Positions 41,125 to 52,030 of a DNA stretch of 64,000 bases are shown here, one piece after another. The notes under the pieces were generated by a model. It made no database searches and was not told the DNA's origin. It saw nothing but the letters and a program-made list of their open reading frames with translations. Numbering within the stretch: the stretch's first letter is position 1; each line of letters begins with the position of its first letter. The position numbers and the translations under genes are program-made. This DNA comes from Pseudo-nitzschia pungens (taxonomy: Eukaryota > Bacillariophyta > Bacillariophyceae > Bacillariales > Bacillariaceae): the NCBI GenBank assembly GCA_037355855.1, contig CM074762.1, positions 2,604,001 through 2,668,000 on the forward strand. The letters are read 5' to 3'.

Positions 41125-41796
41125 TTCGTACCTATCCTATCGAAAGAATCCTTTCCTTTTTTTCCTTTCCGGCGATGGTTAACAATCAAAAGGCAAAAAC
41201 AGGAGACGACCGGAGGGGGAAAGAATCCAACGCGGTAATCTTACCCGGTATCATTAGTTCGATTCTCTTCTTTCGATAGGATTGGTACGAGAGATGCGGC
41301 CATCGTCGCCGATCTGATGTTGAATGTTGAACGAACGGGGCGAACGGTGTGCGTTTGGATATCTTTGCGCGGGATTGAAAAAAGTCTAACGATTTCAACG
41401 AAAATACAAAAAAATAATAGTAGTACCGGTACTTCGTACAAAATACTACGCGGATCGGGGATATAACGTACGGTACCGGTACATGAAAGTAAGACCTTAC
41501 GATAAAATCGTACGTTACAACCTTTTTACGATGATCACTGACCAGTAAGACACATCTCAGATTTTCATGAACAACAGCAGAGTTCAAGATATGCTATTGG
41601 AAAATTCCATCATTACTATTTTTTTCAAAAGAGGGATTATTTTGATTGCAAGCAAAACTTGTGCAGATTGAGATTTTGTTGAGTTGTGGCTAGAGAAAAA
41701 ACGAGTTGACTTTTGAGGAAAATAGTCATGTGCTTCAACTGGTCTGGTAAATGCACTGCACAGCATGTAATGAATTGAACGAGCAAAATTACAGAC
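41125..41796. other. Intergenic between two minus-strand genes
   Basis: Contains GTACCGGTAC words (41425, 41473) and a GTAATCTTAC site. No gene seen. Confidence 0.55.
41235..41244. promoter_or_regulatory. GTAAGRTTAC element upstream of the small plastid protein
   Basis: Exact GTAATCTTAC (reverse of GTAAGATTAC), followed by CCGGTA, 111 bases before the start at 41124. Confidence 0.4.
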
Positions 41797-44700
41797 TTAT
41801 TGCATTGCCATTTTTTGGTTAGCGGCCTCTTCGACGAACCGTGCTCGGGTTTTGTCATCGCACTCCCTCCACATCTGCGCCAATATCTTGGTTGTTTCTG
41901 GAAGACTCAGTTTGTTGCCTTTCTCGTCAACAACCTGGCTTCGATGCGAGGCGCAGAATAGCATATATGCAGAGGGAGAACGCTTTTGCTTCCCAGTCTT
42001 GGTTGATTTCGGAGCTATTTTTCCGTTCTTTTTCTTTGATACCGATGTGCCTCTAGTGTTGTTCGCTGGGGATTCAGTTTGTTCCTCTATTTCCCTGGCG
42101 TAGCGCTGTTTGTCTTCTGCGGACATCCTTTCGTATTCAGTCTTATCTGTGGGATCAAGGTCGTTCCACCGTCTACCAAGCTCCTTTGTTATTTCGCCCA
42201 GTGTTTTAAAGTCTTTTGACACACTTTCTCGATTTGCGTTGCAAAAGAATATGTAAGCCGAACGCGGGCGTTTTGGGCCATTTCTGGACGAGCTCTTAGC
42301 TGAGGTCTTCTTTGTTTTTGACTTCATCAGTTGATTTGTCTCTTTTTTCCATTTCGCTTTTTCGACTAGATAAGCCTCTTTCGCGATCGCAGCCTTTTCA
42401 ATGTATGGTTTTTTGTCTGCGTCTGAAAGCTCACTCCACAACCGACCCAATTCCTTCGAAACATCACCAAGGGAAGAAAACTTTACGGCGACCTCTGGAC
42501 GCTTTTCCGCCGTGAAAATCAAATAGGAAGACTGAGGCCTCTTTGGCCCGGGGGGTAGTTCAATACCATTTGTCTGCTTTCTGCTGCTCTTGCTGGGACT
42601 AGATGCAGCTTTCGCCTGAATGAGTGACCATGCCTCCTCTAGCGGAAGCTCCGATGGGTCATCGAGATAGTCAGAGGGCAACTTGGCATTCACTTTGTTC
42701 CAGTTTATATACGCACCGAACCGACCCCTTTTGACGGCTATCATGGCCCCCTCTTTCTCTCCTATCTCAGCAAGGACTCCCGCACTCAATTTTCTGTTGA
42801 TGATTCCTTCAGTAACTAATTCTTGTGCCAAGTCTCCATCGATGGTGAGAACGTCCCCATCTTTCGGTTTTAATTGCATGAACGTATTGTTGTACTTCAA
42901 ATATGGCCCATAAGGGCCGATTGACGCAATAATAGGCAGATCTCCCATCAAACAAACCGTCCTTGGTAAGTTCACATACTGGATTGCTTTCTCTAAAGTG
43001 AGTCCAATCATGTCAGCCAAGGAGCCTTGAGTTTCTTCTCCATTGAAGGTTTCAATGTCTTGCTTCTTGAAACTCCGATATTCGCGAGGAAGAGTGTGTG
43101 TACTACTACCCTCACCGTCTTCTCCCCATTGAAGATAACCTCCGTATGGACCGACTTTCAAACGAATGTTTCTACCATCTTCTGGATGCTGGCCTAAGAT
43201 CAAACCATCTTGCTCTTTAGTTTTCAACACGGCTTCTAAACCTTCCAATGTAATTGTTGAAATATCGGAAGCCATCCCGGGAGGTAAGCTTGCCTTGATA
43301 ACTTTGTCGTCTTCACTGCCAGCCATTGATCCTGAAGTCTTCATAACATATGGACCCCATGGACCAATGAAAAGACCAATGTCTTCCGAATTCTCCGTGG
43401 AGTTCCACGCCAAGGCAGGTAGATCAGCACGCCGTGCAATATCTGCTTCAACATATTTATCGATGTAATCAATTTTGCTGGCAAGGCCTTCTTCTCCTTT
43501 ATAAAATTCATTCAGATACGATACACGCTCGTTTTCACTGACCTCAACCTCAGAATTCGCAATCTTGTCAAGTCTTTCCTCCATTCTCGCTGTAAAAGTT
43601 GGATCGACATACATCTTGCAATATTTCTCTAGCAAAGACGTCACAACAAATGCTGATAATGATGGGACTAACGGCCCTCTTGCATTTTGTGCCCCGGTAA
43701 AGTCTTCCCCTCCAGCAGCTCTCTGAGCACTGATCGCTGTTCCTGAGACTTCTTTTCCTCCTCCCCTGCGATTGGCGTCACTAGTGATAGGAGAGCCAAT
43801 GTAACATCGATCTCGAAGACTCTGGACTGTACCGGCATACGTGCTCGGGCGTCCAACCCCTTGTGCCTCCAACTCTTGTATGAACGATGCTTCAGTGTAT
43901 CTTGCCGGTGGTTGTGTCGTATGAGCCAAACCTTTCACGCCGTCGCAGGACATTTTTTGCCCTTCTTTCAGAGGAGGCAAGATTGGCGACTTCGAGTCCA
44001 CCTGACGAGGATAAGCACTTGTGTAACCCGGGTCAATCACTACACTTCCAATTGTGCGAAACAAAACCTCGGTGTCATCGTGGTCACTTACTCCCGAAAT
44101 GGTAATCGAGGTTTGATTCGAAATCTGCGGTGTCATATGAGAGGCAACTGCTCGTTGATAAATCAATCTATAGAGCTCGACAGCTGCTTTATCAAAGTCG
44201 ACTGGTAAATCTTCTGGTTTCACAAATCGTCCATTTTCTCGCACAGCAGGTCGGATAGCTTCGTGGGCCGCTTGTGGGTCGGGTTTTTTGTCATCTGATG
44301 ACTTCGACGATTTCTTCCCATGGTTCTCAATTTCGGAAACGTACTTGTCGTGGCCCCCGAAGTCGTTCACAATTTCCTGTTGAATAGCATTCCGGGCGTC
44401 TTCGGAAAGGTGTGTTGAGTCTGTTCGCATGTAGCTGATGAAACCTTTCTCGTAGAGTTGCTGTGCCGATCGCATGCTTCCGCTGACGGACAGTCCCAAC
44501 CGTCGGTTGGCTTCTTGTTGCAAACTCGATGTGATAAACGGTAGAGGCGGTTTTTGTTTGCGTTGACTAGAAGCGACCTTTTCAATGTTCCAATGCCAGC
44601 TGTCTCCTTTTGTTTGAATGAGGTTGGCGAATTCAGCTGCCAGTTTTTCTGTCAGGTGAAGTTTGTTTTGCGACGCCGGTGTAAGTTGATTGGTCTGTTT

Positions 44701-46057
44701 CGGATCAAAATCTGCAGTCCCCGATGCAAGTGCTTGTCCATTAATCGAAATCAAATTTGTTTCGAGCAATTGATCAATCTCTTTATTGTCGAACACACTG
44801 AAATTCCCTTTGACGCTCCAGTACTCAGTCTCCTGAAACGTCAGGCGTTCCCTTTCTCGTTGTACGGTCATCGCCATACCTACCGATTGTACTCTTCCCG
44901 CTGATAAACCTGGGGCCTATGATATGGCACGGATTACGGATATCAATTCAATTGCGAGACGCATGAGATATTGGATTACGAGGCAAGGTCGTCTTGTCTG
45001 AGATTTCTAGACTTCGCATTTTATATAGATGAATGTACCTAGTTGCTTTTCCTCCGAGTGAACTTACGATTTTTTTCCACAAAATAGGAGACACAGTAAA
45101 GCCAGCCAATCGATCAAGGACTCGTCGAGCTTGTTGTGCTTGAACCAAGTTATCACGAAGAGAAGTCTCGGGATTCTCGATTGCATCCACTATGGCCTTC
45201 CTTGTGATTTCGGTAAAGCGGACCCTGAGAGGTTGTTGTTTGTCCCGTGCTGCTGTACCACCGCTCTTCGTGTCGTTCAAGAAAGGATTTTCTTCTCCTT
45301 CTAAAAGCTCAAGCAAGTGCCAAGCCATCGCCTCTCCTTCGCGGTCATCATCGGTAGCTAGGATCAGTTGTTGTGTCGCAGCGCTCAACTCTTGAAGTTC
45401 CAAAAGCATGTTTTCTTTGCCTTCAATAACTTCGTAGGTCGGACTGTAATCGTTGTCCAGATCGATGCCGGCAATCTTCTGACCTTTTGAAGTCTTCTTT
45501 TGCGGGATGTTTCGAATGTGCCCCATTGACGACGTGATCACAAAATCATACCCTAGATTGTTCTCTTTGACGTATTGTTGCAGAATTTTTGAAATGGTCT
45601 GGCATTTGGAAGGTGATTCGACAACAACCAACTTGAACGGTCGTTGCGACTTCGTTTTCTTTTTGGGAACAACAAAACCGGGCGGGCCTTGGACTACCAG
45701 AGAAAAGTTTTTGTAGTTGCTCTTCGGTCGTTTGTTCCCTGTCGCAGCGGCTAGTGAAGTGATGGAATATTTGAAGGGATGTTGAATAGCATAGGAATTT
45801 CGCCGTATTGACAATGGGACGGAATGAATATACTTTGTGCCAAAGTTGTGACGGGAGTATCTCGCTTTCGATACGAAAGCGCTGGATCCCGATAGCAGGG
45901 CGTTTGAAAACGCCACTCGCCTGGCCGGCTGGGTCGGAAGAATCACCGCAATCATGACGCAGCAAAACGCAATGTACCGGCCAATGGCTATTGTTCTCGC
46001 AGAACACGGCAGTCTGTTGCGATGTCGGTGCGTGACACAAAAGTCCGACTGCCACAT
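41797..46057 (-). CDS. topA: Bacterial-type DNA topoisomerase I fused to three HMG boxes
   Basis: Two exons: 46057..45068 and 44916..41797 (intron 45067..44917, GTAAGT donor, CATAG acceptor, phase 0), 1369 residues. The join gives ILWKKI-APGLSAGRVQSV, a core type IA motif. A hydrophobic N-terminus (ICFCC-like stretch, about 28-41) followed by SSAFVSKA suggests plastid import, but mitochondrial import is possible. The TOPRIM domain has VVVESPSK (Glu147) and TDDDREGEA (236-242). The active tyrosine is in FISYMRTDS (about Tyr492). Three topoisomerase C-terminal glycine/tyrosine repeats follow (FIGPWGPYV, KVGPYGGYLQW, SIGPYGPYLKY). The last 250 residues hold three HMG boxes starting at GPKRPQSSYL (about 1120), GPKRPRSAYIFF (about 1210) and KRSPSAYMLF (about 1308). 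The enzyme relaxes negative supercoils by a single-strand passage; the HMG tail would add DNA binding and bending. Confidence 0.93.
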
Positions 46058-46953
46058 TTCACACCGGAGAAGACACGCTTTGATTTGTTGATACCAGGTT
46101 CGTTTCGATGAATTTTTGGAACAGGAAGAATGAAGCGGTACCCGATATGAGCCTGATGCGATTTGTTGTGTGCAGATCGATCCGAGCCGAGGTTATTTGC
46201 AGATGAGTCGGTTCGTGCAGTGATGCAGATTGTACTCGAGCTAACCAGGAAGTGCAACGATCCTCAATTCACAACTGGTCCTGCAAATAAAACTGTCACA
46301 GAACAGAATAGCGACCACGATCAGTAGACTTTCAATCAACGAAGCAGTTAGTTACTCGTTCTCTTACGGTAGTCGGACGGCAACAAAGCAAACGTAATAA
46401 CGAGTGCGGGTACGACCTCAACTGTTTCACATCATGATCATCAGAAAAGTAGAAGTACATCAGTTTTTGATGTTTTGGAATCAGGAATTTTGAAATTGGT
46501 TCGATGGCTTGGGTTGAACGGTCGATGAGTCATTCTTGATTGGAAGTCCGATTGAATTTGGGGGAAAGAATCATAACAAAAATTCGGCACAAAACTGACA
46601 TCTAAGGGGATACCAGGACTTCGTAGGTTTGTACCGTAGAGCGAAAGATTGCATTCTCGAGAGATCCCCCCTTTTGGAAAAAAATGTTTTGTCGTTGGTT
46701 CGATAGCCAACTCGTTTTGATGATGGAATGATCTCAATCAATCACAGTAACAATAACGACAACGACGGAAGTTCAGTTTGAATTCAAAATCACAACCTCT
46801 GCTGCCGGTACCGGCAGCAATGAACTACGTCGATTGTTTGTTGGTCGAAGATTGAATAACAATCAGTTGTTAATCTTGGTCAACTTGACATCTCCTCCAT
46901 GATCAATAGAGTACCATCATCGCGTCAATCAAATATCATCAATCGAACTAAAA
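46058..46953. other. Divergent intergenic region (TopA / E2)
   Basis: Includes GCCGGTACCGGC at 46804..46815, a perfect 12-base palindrome related to the TACCGGTA words. No coding sequence supported. Confidence 0.55.
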
Positions 46954-48174
46954 ATGAGAACGACAACGACAACCACAACGCGAACAAGAAGACGAGCGAT
47001 TGATTGGACATTACTTGTACTCTCAGTTGCGTTTGTGGTTGTTGTCGGTGCAATTTCCGATAGCAGTCATCCGCACCTCGCATCACCGTCGAGGACGATA
47101 AACAAAATTGAGATTACTGCAGCGACAGATTCCGAAGCACAACTCGATGAAAATCAAAGCGATGGCACGATCACCGCCGTAAAGAAAAAGAAGGGAACAA
47201 AACCAAAGAAGAAACGACCAAGCAAAACAAGTGGCAGCACAAATGGCAGTCCGAATGGCAAACGGTCACATTCTTCGGGCGGAACAGCGTCGACTTCACT
47301 GCGCAGAATAAAAAAAGAATACAAAGACGCAGTGGATATGGGAATTGCATACGATTGGGTGAACCAGCGTCTTATCACACGAAAGAGAAAAACAAAAAAG
47401 ACGTCGTGGGCAAAGGGGAGCACGGAGAATCGGAGTCCATCCATTATGTGTCTCGGTCCGATCACTACGAATTTGCGACAATGGCATTTTAGCTTTCGGG
47501 GTGCGGGAGAAGGTGCCTACAGCAAGGGAATATATCACGGCCAAATTCTCCTACCAAAAGATTACCCATTGTCACCGCCGAGCGTACAGATGTGGACTCC
47601 GAGTGGTCGTTTCATTCCAGGAAAGGACATTTGCCTGTCTGCTTCTAATTACCACCCCGAAAGCTGGACACCGAGATGGTCGATCCAGGGCATTGTCAAT
47701 GCCCTCCGATTGCACATGCTGAATCCCCCGAACGAAATCGGAGGAATGCAAAGCACTCACGACGAAGCAACCGAGTTTGCGCGGCTTAGTTTGGCGTGGA
47801 GGCTCAGATGGAGAGAAGGTGTAAACACGATTACCGTTGATCATCGGTTGCTGCTAGAAGAGGGAATTCTGAGCGATGGGAGCTTGGAAGAAATAATCGA
47901 TGATGACGAAATGTCAGAGAATTGTCAGATAGAGACTAACGAAGACTTGGAATACGAATACGATTCCGAGTCAGAGTCGTATCAGATCGATGGAGCTACA
48001 GTAGAAGACCAAGACGACGATGTAGAGGCTGTCGATGGCATCCTCGAATACAATGATGTCGAGGAAAGAAGAATGCGATTCAGCGCAAGATTGAGTCTTT
48101 CGATGACAACGATCACGTCGTTATTCCAATTGGCATGTTTGTATATGATTGTCCTTCTATTTCTAAATCGTTAG
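46954..48174 (+). CDS. Membrane-anchored ubiquitin-conjugating enzyme, UBC6/UBE2J type
   Basis: 406 residues, one exon. The UBC fold spans about 113-285: LRRIKKEYKDAV, WHFSFRGAGEGAYSKGIYHG, LPKDYPLSPPSVQMWTPSGR, then the catalytic Cys227 in KDICLSASNYHPESWTPRWS, the UBE2J-specific form. The protein ends in a single hydrophobic helix (LFQLACLYMIVLLFLNR), the tail anchor of this ERAD family. Unusually, it also starts with a hydrophobic segment (WTLLVLSVAFVVVVGA, 18-33) preceded by arginines, which reads as a signal peptide or second anchor, followed by a lysine-rich linker. An acidic region (about 310-375) separates the UBC fold from the tail helix. Host ERAD is the default role. The N-terminal signal also fits the plastid-surrounding SELMA import machinery of red-lineage algae, which uses its own E2. 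Confidence 0.88.
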   Translation: MRTTTTTTTRTRRRAIDWTLLVLSVAFVVVVGAISDSSHPHLASPSRTINKIEITAATDSEAQLDENQSDGTITAVKKKKGTKPKKKRPSKTSGSTNGSPNGKRSHSSGGTASTSLRRIKKEYKDAVDMGIAYDWVNQRLITRKRKTKKTSWAKGSTENRSPSIMCLGPITTNLRQWHFSFRGAGEGAYSKGIYHGQILLPKDYPLSPPSVQMWTPSGRFIPGKDICLSASNYHPESWTPRWSIQGIVNALRLHMLNPPNEIGGMQSTHDEATEFARLSLAWRLRWREGVNTITVDHRLLLEEGILSDGSLEEIIDDDEMSENCQIETNEDLEYEYDSESESYQIDGATVEDQDDDVEAVDGILEYNDVEERRMRFSARLSLSMTTITSLFQLACLYMIVLLFLNR

Positions 48175-48257
48175 AAAAGTGTAATACTATAAATATTTCA
48201 CAGATGTTTCTGGATACTCGTTGGATAGATGGTAGATAGTGTTCGTTTCGCAGGTTT

Positions 48258-49004
48258 TCAGGGGAGCTGATGGTGAGTCGCAAGTCGTTTGAGAACCAAA
48301 TGATGGTGACTCCGACAAACGCTTCGTGCCGTTGGGAAGCTCGTCGGGTCGAACATAGTTACAGTAGTCAGATTGGGCGATGAGGTTGGAAAATCGCCAT
48401 GGTACAGTGAGTCCATGAACGAGACCATGTCAGCAGACGGAATGGGTACCTCTTGAATTGCTTGTGAACTTTTCTTGAGATCCGGACCAAGATCCAAAGG
48501 AATCTAAAATTGTTGAATGAATCCATGGGATTGCCACTGGCTTTTTCTTTCTTTTCCTTGATTCCTTTTGCTTCGCAGAGTTACGTATTCGGTTGAAGTC
48601 CTTTGTTCACGATCCATGATGGTATTGTCACATATATACCAATATTGGTGCTTCTCTTCTTGCAAATCAAAAGGTACTATCATTGCCAACGGTCCTGTCT
48701 CGGATACTTTCGACGAAGGTTCGAGTCGTTTTCGGTGTTCCGCGTGTAACGTTCCGTCTATGTCACATGATATCGTATCGAGGAATAGAAGGGAAAAGAA
48801 GGGAAGGGAATGGAAGGAAGGATCCTCATCGCAGTTTCGACACGCGTCCACGAACTTGATCGCTGCTGGCACGATTGCTTCAGTTGTTTGCGTGTCGGAT
48901 GGGTCAGGGCAATTGCTTTTTCGTTTGCTGGACTGTGGAATGCGGTTATGATAGAATCGACATTGTTGCCGTTCGGCATGAATGGTATTCGGAGTAGCGG
49001 GCAT
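48258..49004 (-). CDS. Possible two-exon gene, unknown function
   Basis: Tentative. Exon 2 (48503..48258) encodes IPLDLGPDLKKSSQAIQEVP and about 60 further residues ending at a stop. Exon 1 would end at 48585 with a GTAACT donor after QRTSTEY, and the acceptor is TTTTAG, giving an 81-base intron in phase 0. The segment GPLAMIVPFDLQEEKHQYWY in exon 1 looks protein-like, while the upstream part from 49004 is low-complexity and the true start may be later. No family is recognised and no targeting signal seen. The purine-rich patch at 48787..48825 could be non-coding. RNA evidence would be needed to accept it. Confidence 0.3.
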
Positions 49005-49480
49005 CCAGCAATCACAATCATATTACTGTCACCTCCTACGGTAGTCATCAGGCATCAGGCCAGAAATCCGGAGGTCGTGTCACTTTCCGAGATTCGGTAT
49101 GAAGAAAAAAACCGTTCCGCGTCGCCAGATTCGCGCCAAAGATGATCGTTGAAAACCTGGTCGATCTAGTCAGAAGTTGCCGAAGATTTTTTTGACCAAC
49201 CGACATTCCAACCAATCTTAAATCTCATCGTTATCTTCCAAAATCTTTGCGCAAGTGCGTATTTCGAGTCAGATTATGTTCTCGTACGATTAGTAGCACA
49301 GCACGGCACAACACGTCCTGACCGTACGGAAATTTACATACCGTTCTGTAGTGAATTGCTCCATCAGTTTCTTTTCCGTAAAATTTCTGTCACCTGTCAC
49401 AGGGAGACAAAGACAAAAACAAAAACAATAACACCAACATCCACCGGATTTGTGTTGCAATCGCTTCAGCCGTTGCATCG
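49005..49480. other. Intergenic, 5' flank of ribokinase-ITPase gene
   Basis: Nothing recognisable apart from an A/C-rich stretch near 49409..49440. Confidence 0.5.
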
Positions 49481-51418
49481 ATGAGAAGGTCAATCCAGTC
49501 TGTTATCTCGACTCTATTTTTCTCGTTCCGGGCTTCGTTGACTGTCAGTTCATTTCGTCATCTTCCACCGCATTCGACTCGACCGCACAAGCACTCTCAG
49601 AGTTGTCAAAATCACCACGTTCATTCAATTCGTTCGACAGTACTAAACATGTCAACTAGTACGAGCGAAAGCATAAAGAATGAAGGCAACAACTTGATTT
49701 TGGTGGTGGGCAGTGCCAATCAAGATCTCACTAGTACCTCGGATATCTTGCCAATACTCGGAGAAACCGTAATGGGAAAGAACTTTGCTACGGCATGCGG
49801 AGGCAAGGGTGCCAACCAAGCGGTTGCGGCAGCTTCCCTCAACCTTGCACCGGTGGCCATGCTGTGCAGGGTCGGAGACGATCTGTTCGGACGCAACCTT
49901 CTCGAAAACTTTCGCCGCGTCGGAGTCGATTACTTCAGCGAGAAAGAAACCGTGATCGGCGACAATGGCAAAGACGAAAAATGTCCTTCGGGAGTTGCTA
50001 GCATCTTGGTCGACGAAAAGTCGGGCGACAACATGATTGTTGTCTCACCGGGAGCCAATTACCGACTTACAAAGGAGGATGTGCAGAATACCGTAACGAA
50101 AAGCAATCCATCCCAGGTATTGGTTCAGCTAGAAATCCTTCCTCCGGTCGCTCTCGAAGCGCTCAAAGCGGGAAAAAATGTCGGAGCGACGACCATTCTC
50201 AACACGGCTCCCGCCCCCGAGGGTTGGAGCCTGGAAGACCCCGAGATGCAATTTTTCAAATACGTCGACATTCTGATTCTGAACGAGAGCGAATTGAGGA
50301 AAGTCTCCGGAACTAGCGAATCATCAGCGGACGAGGAAAAATTGGCAAAGTCACTGATCGCAAAGGGAATTGGAAAAGCTGTGATCGTGACCCTGGGTGC
50401 CAGAGGGGCCATGATTGTCGAGAAAACTGATGGCGATGGAAAAACGGTGACCACCTATGTTGATGCCCCCGAAGATCTTCCGGCAAGAAAACTCCCCGTA
50501 AAGAATACTGTGGGGGCCGGTGACTCTTTTTGTGGGGCACTTGCTGCCTATAGGTCCACCGGCCTCTCCCTCGCCGAAGCTGCTAAATACGCATGTGGAG
50601 TAGCCAGCATGAGCGTTCGAAAGGACGGAGCGCAAACATCTTACCCCCTGTACGATGAACTACCGGATTGCCTCAAGCTCGATGACAGACCCTCGAAACG
50701 TCCCAAGACATCACCAAAACCACTCATTACCTTTGTGACCGGCAACAAGAAAAAGCTCGAAGAAGCAAAGCAAATCCTATCGACTTCCGATGGTTCTGCG
50801 CCCTTTGAGCTGACCAATAAAAAGATAGATTTGCCAGAATTACAAGGGGATCCAATCGAAATCGCCAAAGAAAAATGCCGGTTGGCGGCAAAGGAAGTCA
50901 ACGGCGCTGTATTCACGGAAGACACGTCGTTGTGCTTCAATGCGCTCAACGGACTACCAGGGTACGAAAATCTGTATCGGTTGACAAGTTCTGTTTGCGT
51001 TGCATTGGTTATCCCCGAATGATTTCAATCGAATCTGACTCCAACTGCTCTTCATTGTCTCAATTTTGTCTCGATACGCAGGCCTTACATCAAATGGTTC
51101 TTGGAGGATTGCGGTCACGCAGGATTGAACAAGATGCTAGATGGCTTCGATGACCGATCGGCGTACGCTCAGACCATTGTGGCATACACAACCGGGCCTG
51201 GCGAAGAAATCCACATCTTTGACGGTAGAACCAACGGTAAAATCGTAGCCGCACGTGGTCCGACGGATTTTGGTTGGGATCCTGTCTTCGAACCGGACGA
51301 GGGAGAGGGCAAGACCTATGCGGAAATGACCAAAGAGTTCAAAAACAGCATTAGCCACAGGGGTCGATCGTTTGAAAAATTCCGGGCATTTTTGGCAAAA
51401 CCGGAACCCAGTGAGTAA
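49481..51418 (+). CDS. Ribokinase fused to inosine triphosphate pyrophosphatase (ITPase/HAM1)
   Basis: Two exons: 49481..50961 and 51082..51418 (intron 50962..51081, GTACGA donor, GCAG acceptor, phase 2), 605 residues. The ribokinase (PfkB) domain covers about 70-395: [19 protein letters not shown] (108-118, substrate loop), ILNESEL, and the catalytic [12 protein letters not shown] (Asp348). A 15-residue linker with KRPKTSPKP joins it to an ITPase domain (about 414-605): [33 protein letters not shown]. Exon 2 continues with [26 protein letters not shown] and [10 protein letters not shown], all family hallmarks. The splice junction falls inside the conserved GLPGPYIKW. The first 56 residues are basic and may be a mitochondrial presequence; the Met at 49649 is an alternative start. 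Predicted activities are ribose to ribose-5-phosphate, and hydrolysis of ITP/XTP to monophosphates. Confidence 0.93.
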
Positions 51419-52030
51419 TCCTTCACCACTTTGTGACTATCGGGTGCATTCAAATCGACGGTGACTAGCCACAATAATAATATTTTAATATATACGGATG
51501 ACAAGCTAGCACGTACCGTACTATGATGCCGTTCCGGAAACAACAGTTAGGGCACCTCAACCATTACAGCGCAAAATACTCTTTTGGCCGAGTTGGATGA
51601 CAGCTGCCAAGGAAAGTAACTGCAGTCCGTGCAGGCTTGAACAAAAAATTTGCTCAAATCGATAATCGTGTTAAGACAAGAAAACAGTTCTTCCAACACT
51701 CGTCGTGGAGCTGAACTCTTATTTTCTAGTAGACTGAACGGATTTCGTACTGATCATCGGTCGACAACGATGACGATAAAAATTAACGATCGACTTCGAA
51801 TGACACTAATCGATTCAGCAGCAGAGATGTAAGCTTTGTACTTCGAGTGATATGAGTGCAACCACAGAATATATGGCGGGTGCAATGGTTTGGGGGCAAA
51901 TAAAAATAATGATAAACAATTGATTGGTAGGGTTGACGGTAGAAGGATAAGAAATGAAAAATGATTGTTCTGATTGGCGGGAAGGTATGTAATGGATGTC
52001 CTTCCGCGCAGAATTTGGACAAATCTAATA
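51419..52030. other. Intergenic between convergent genes
   Basis: 3' flanks of the ribokinase-ITPase gene and the acidic plastid protein. No gene or repeat recognised. Confidence 0.55.
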
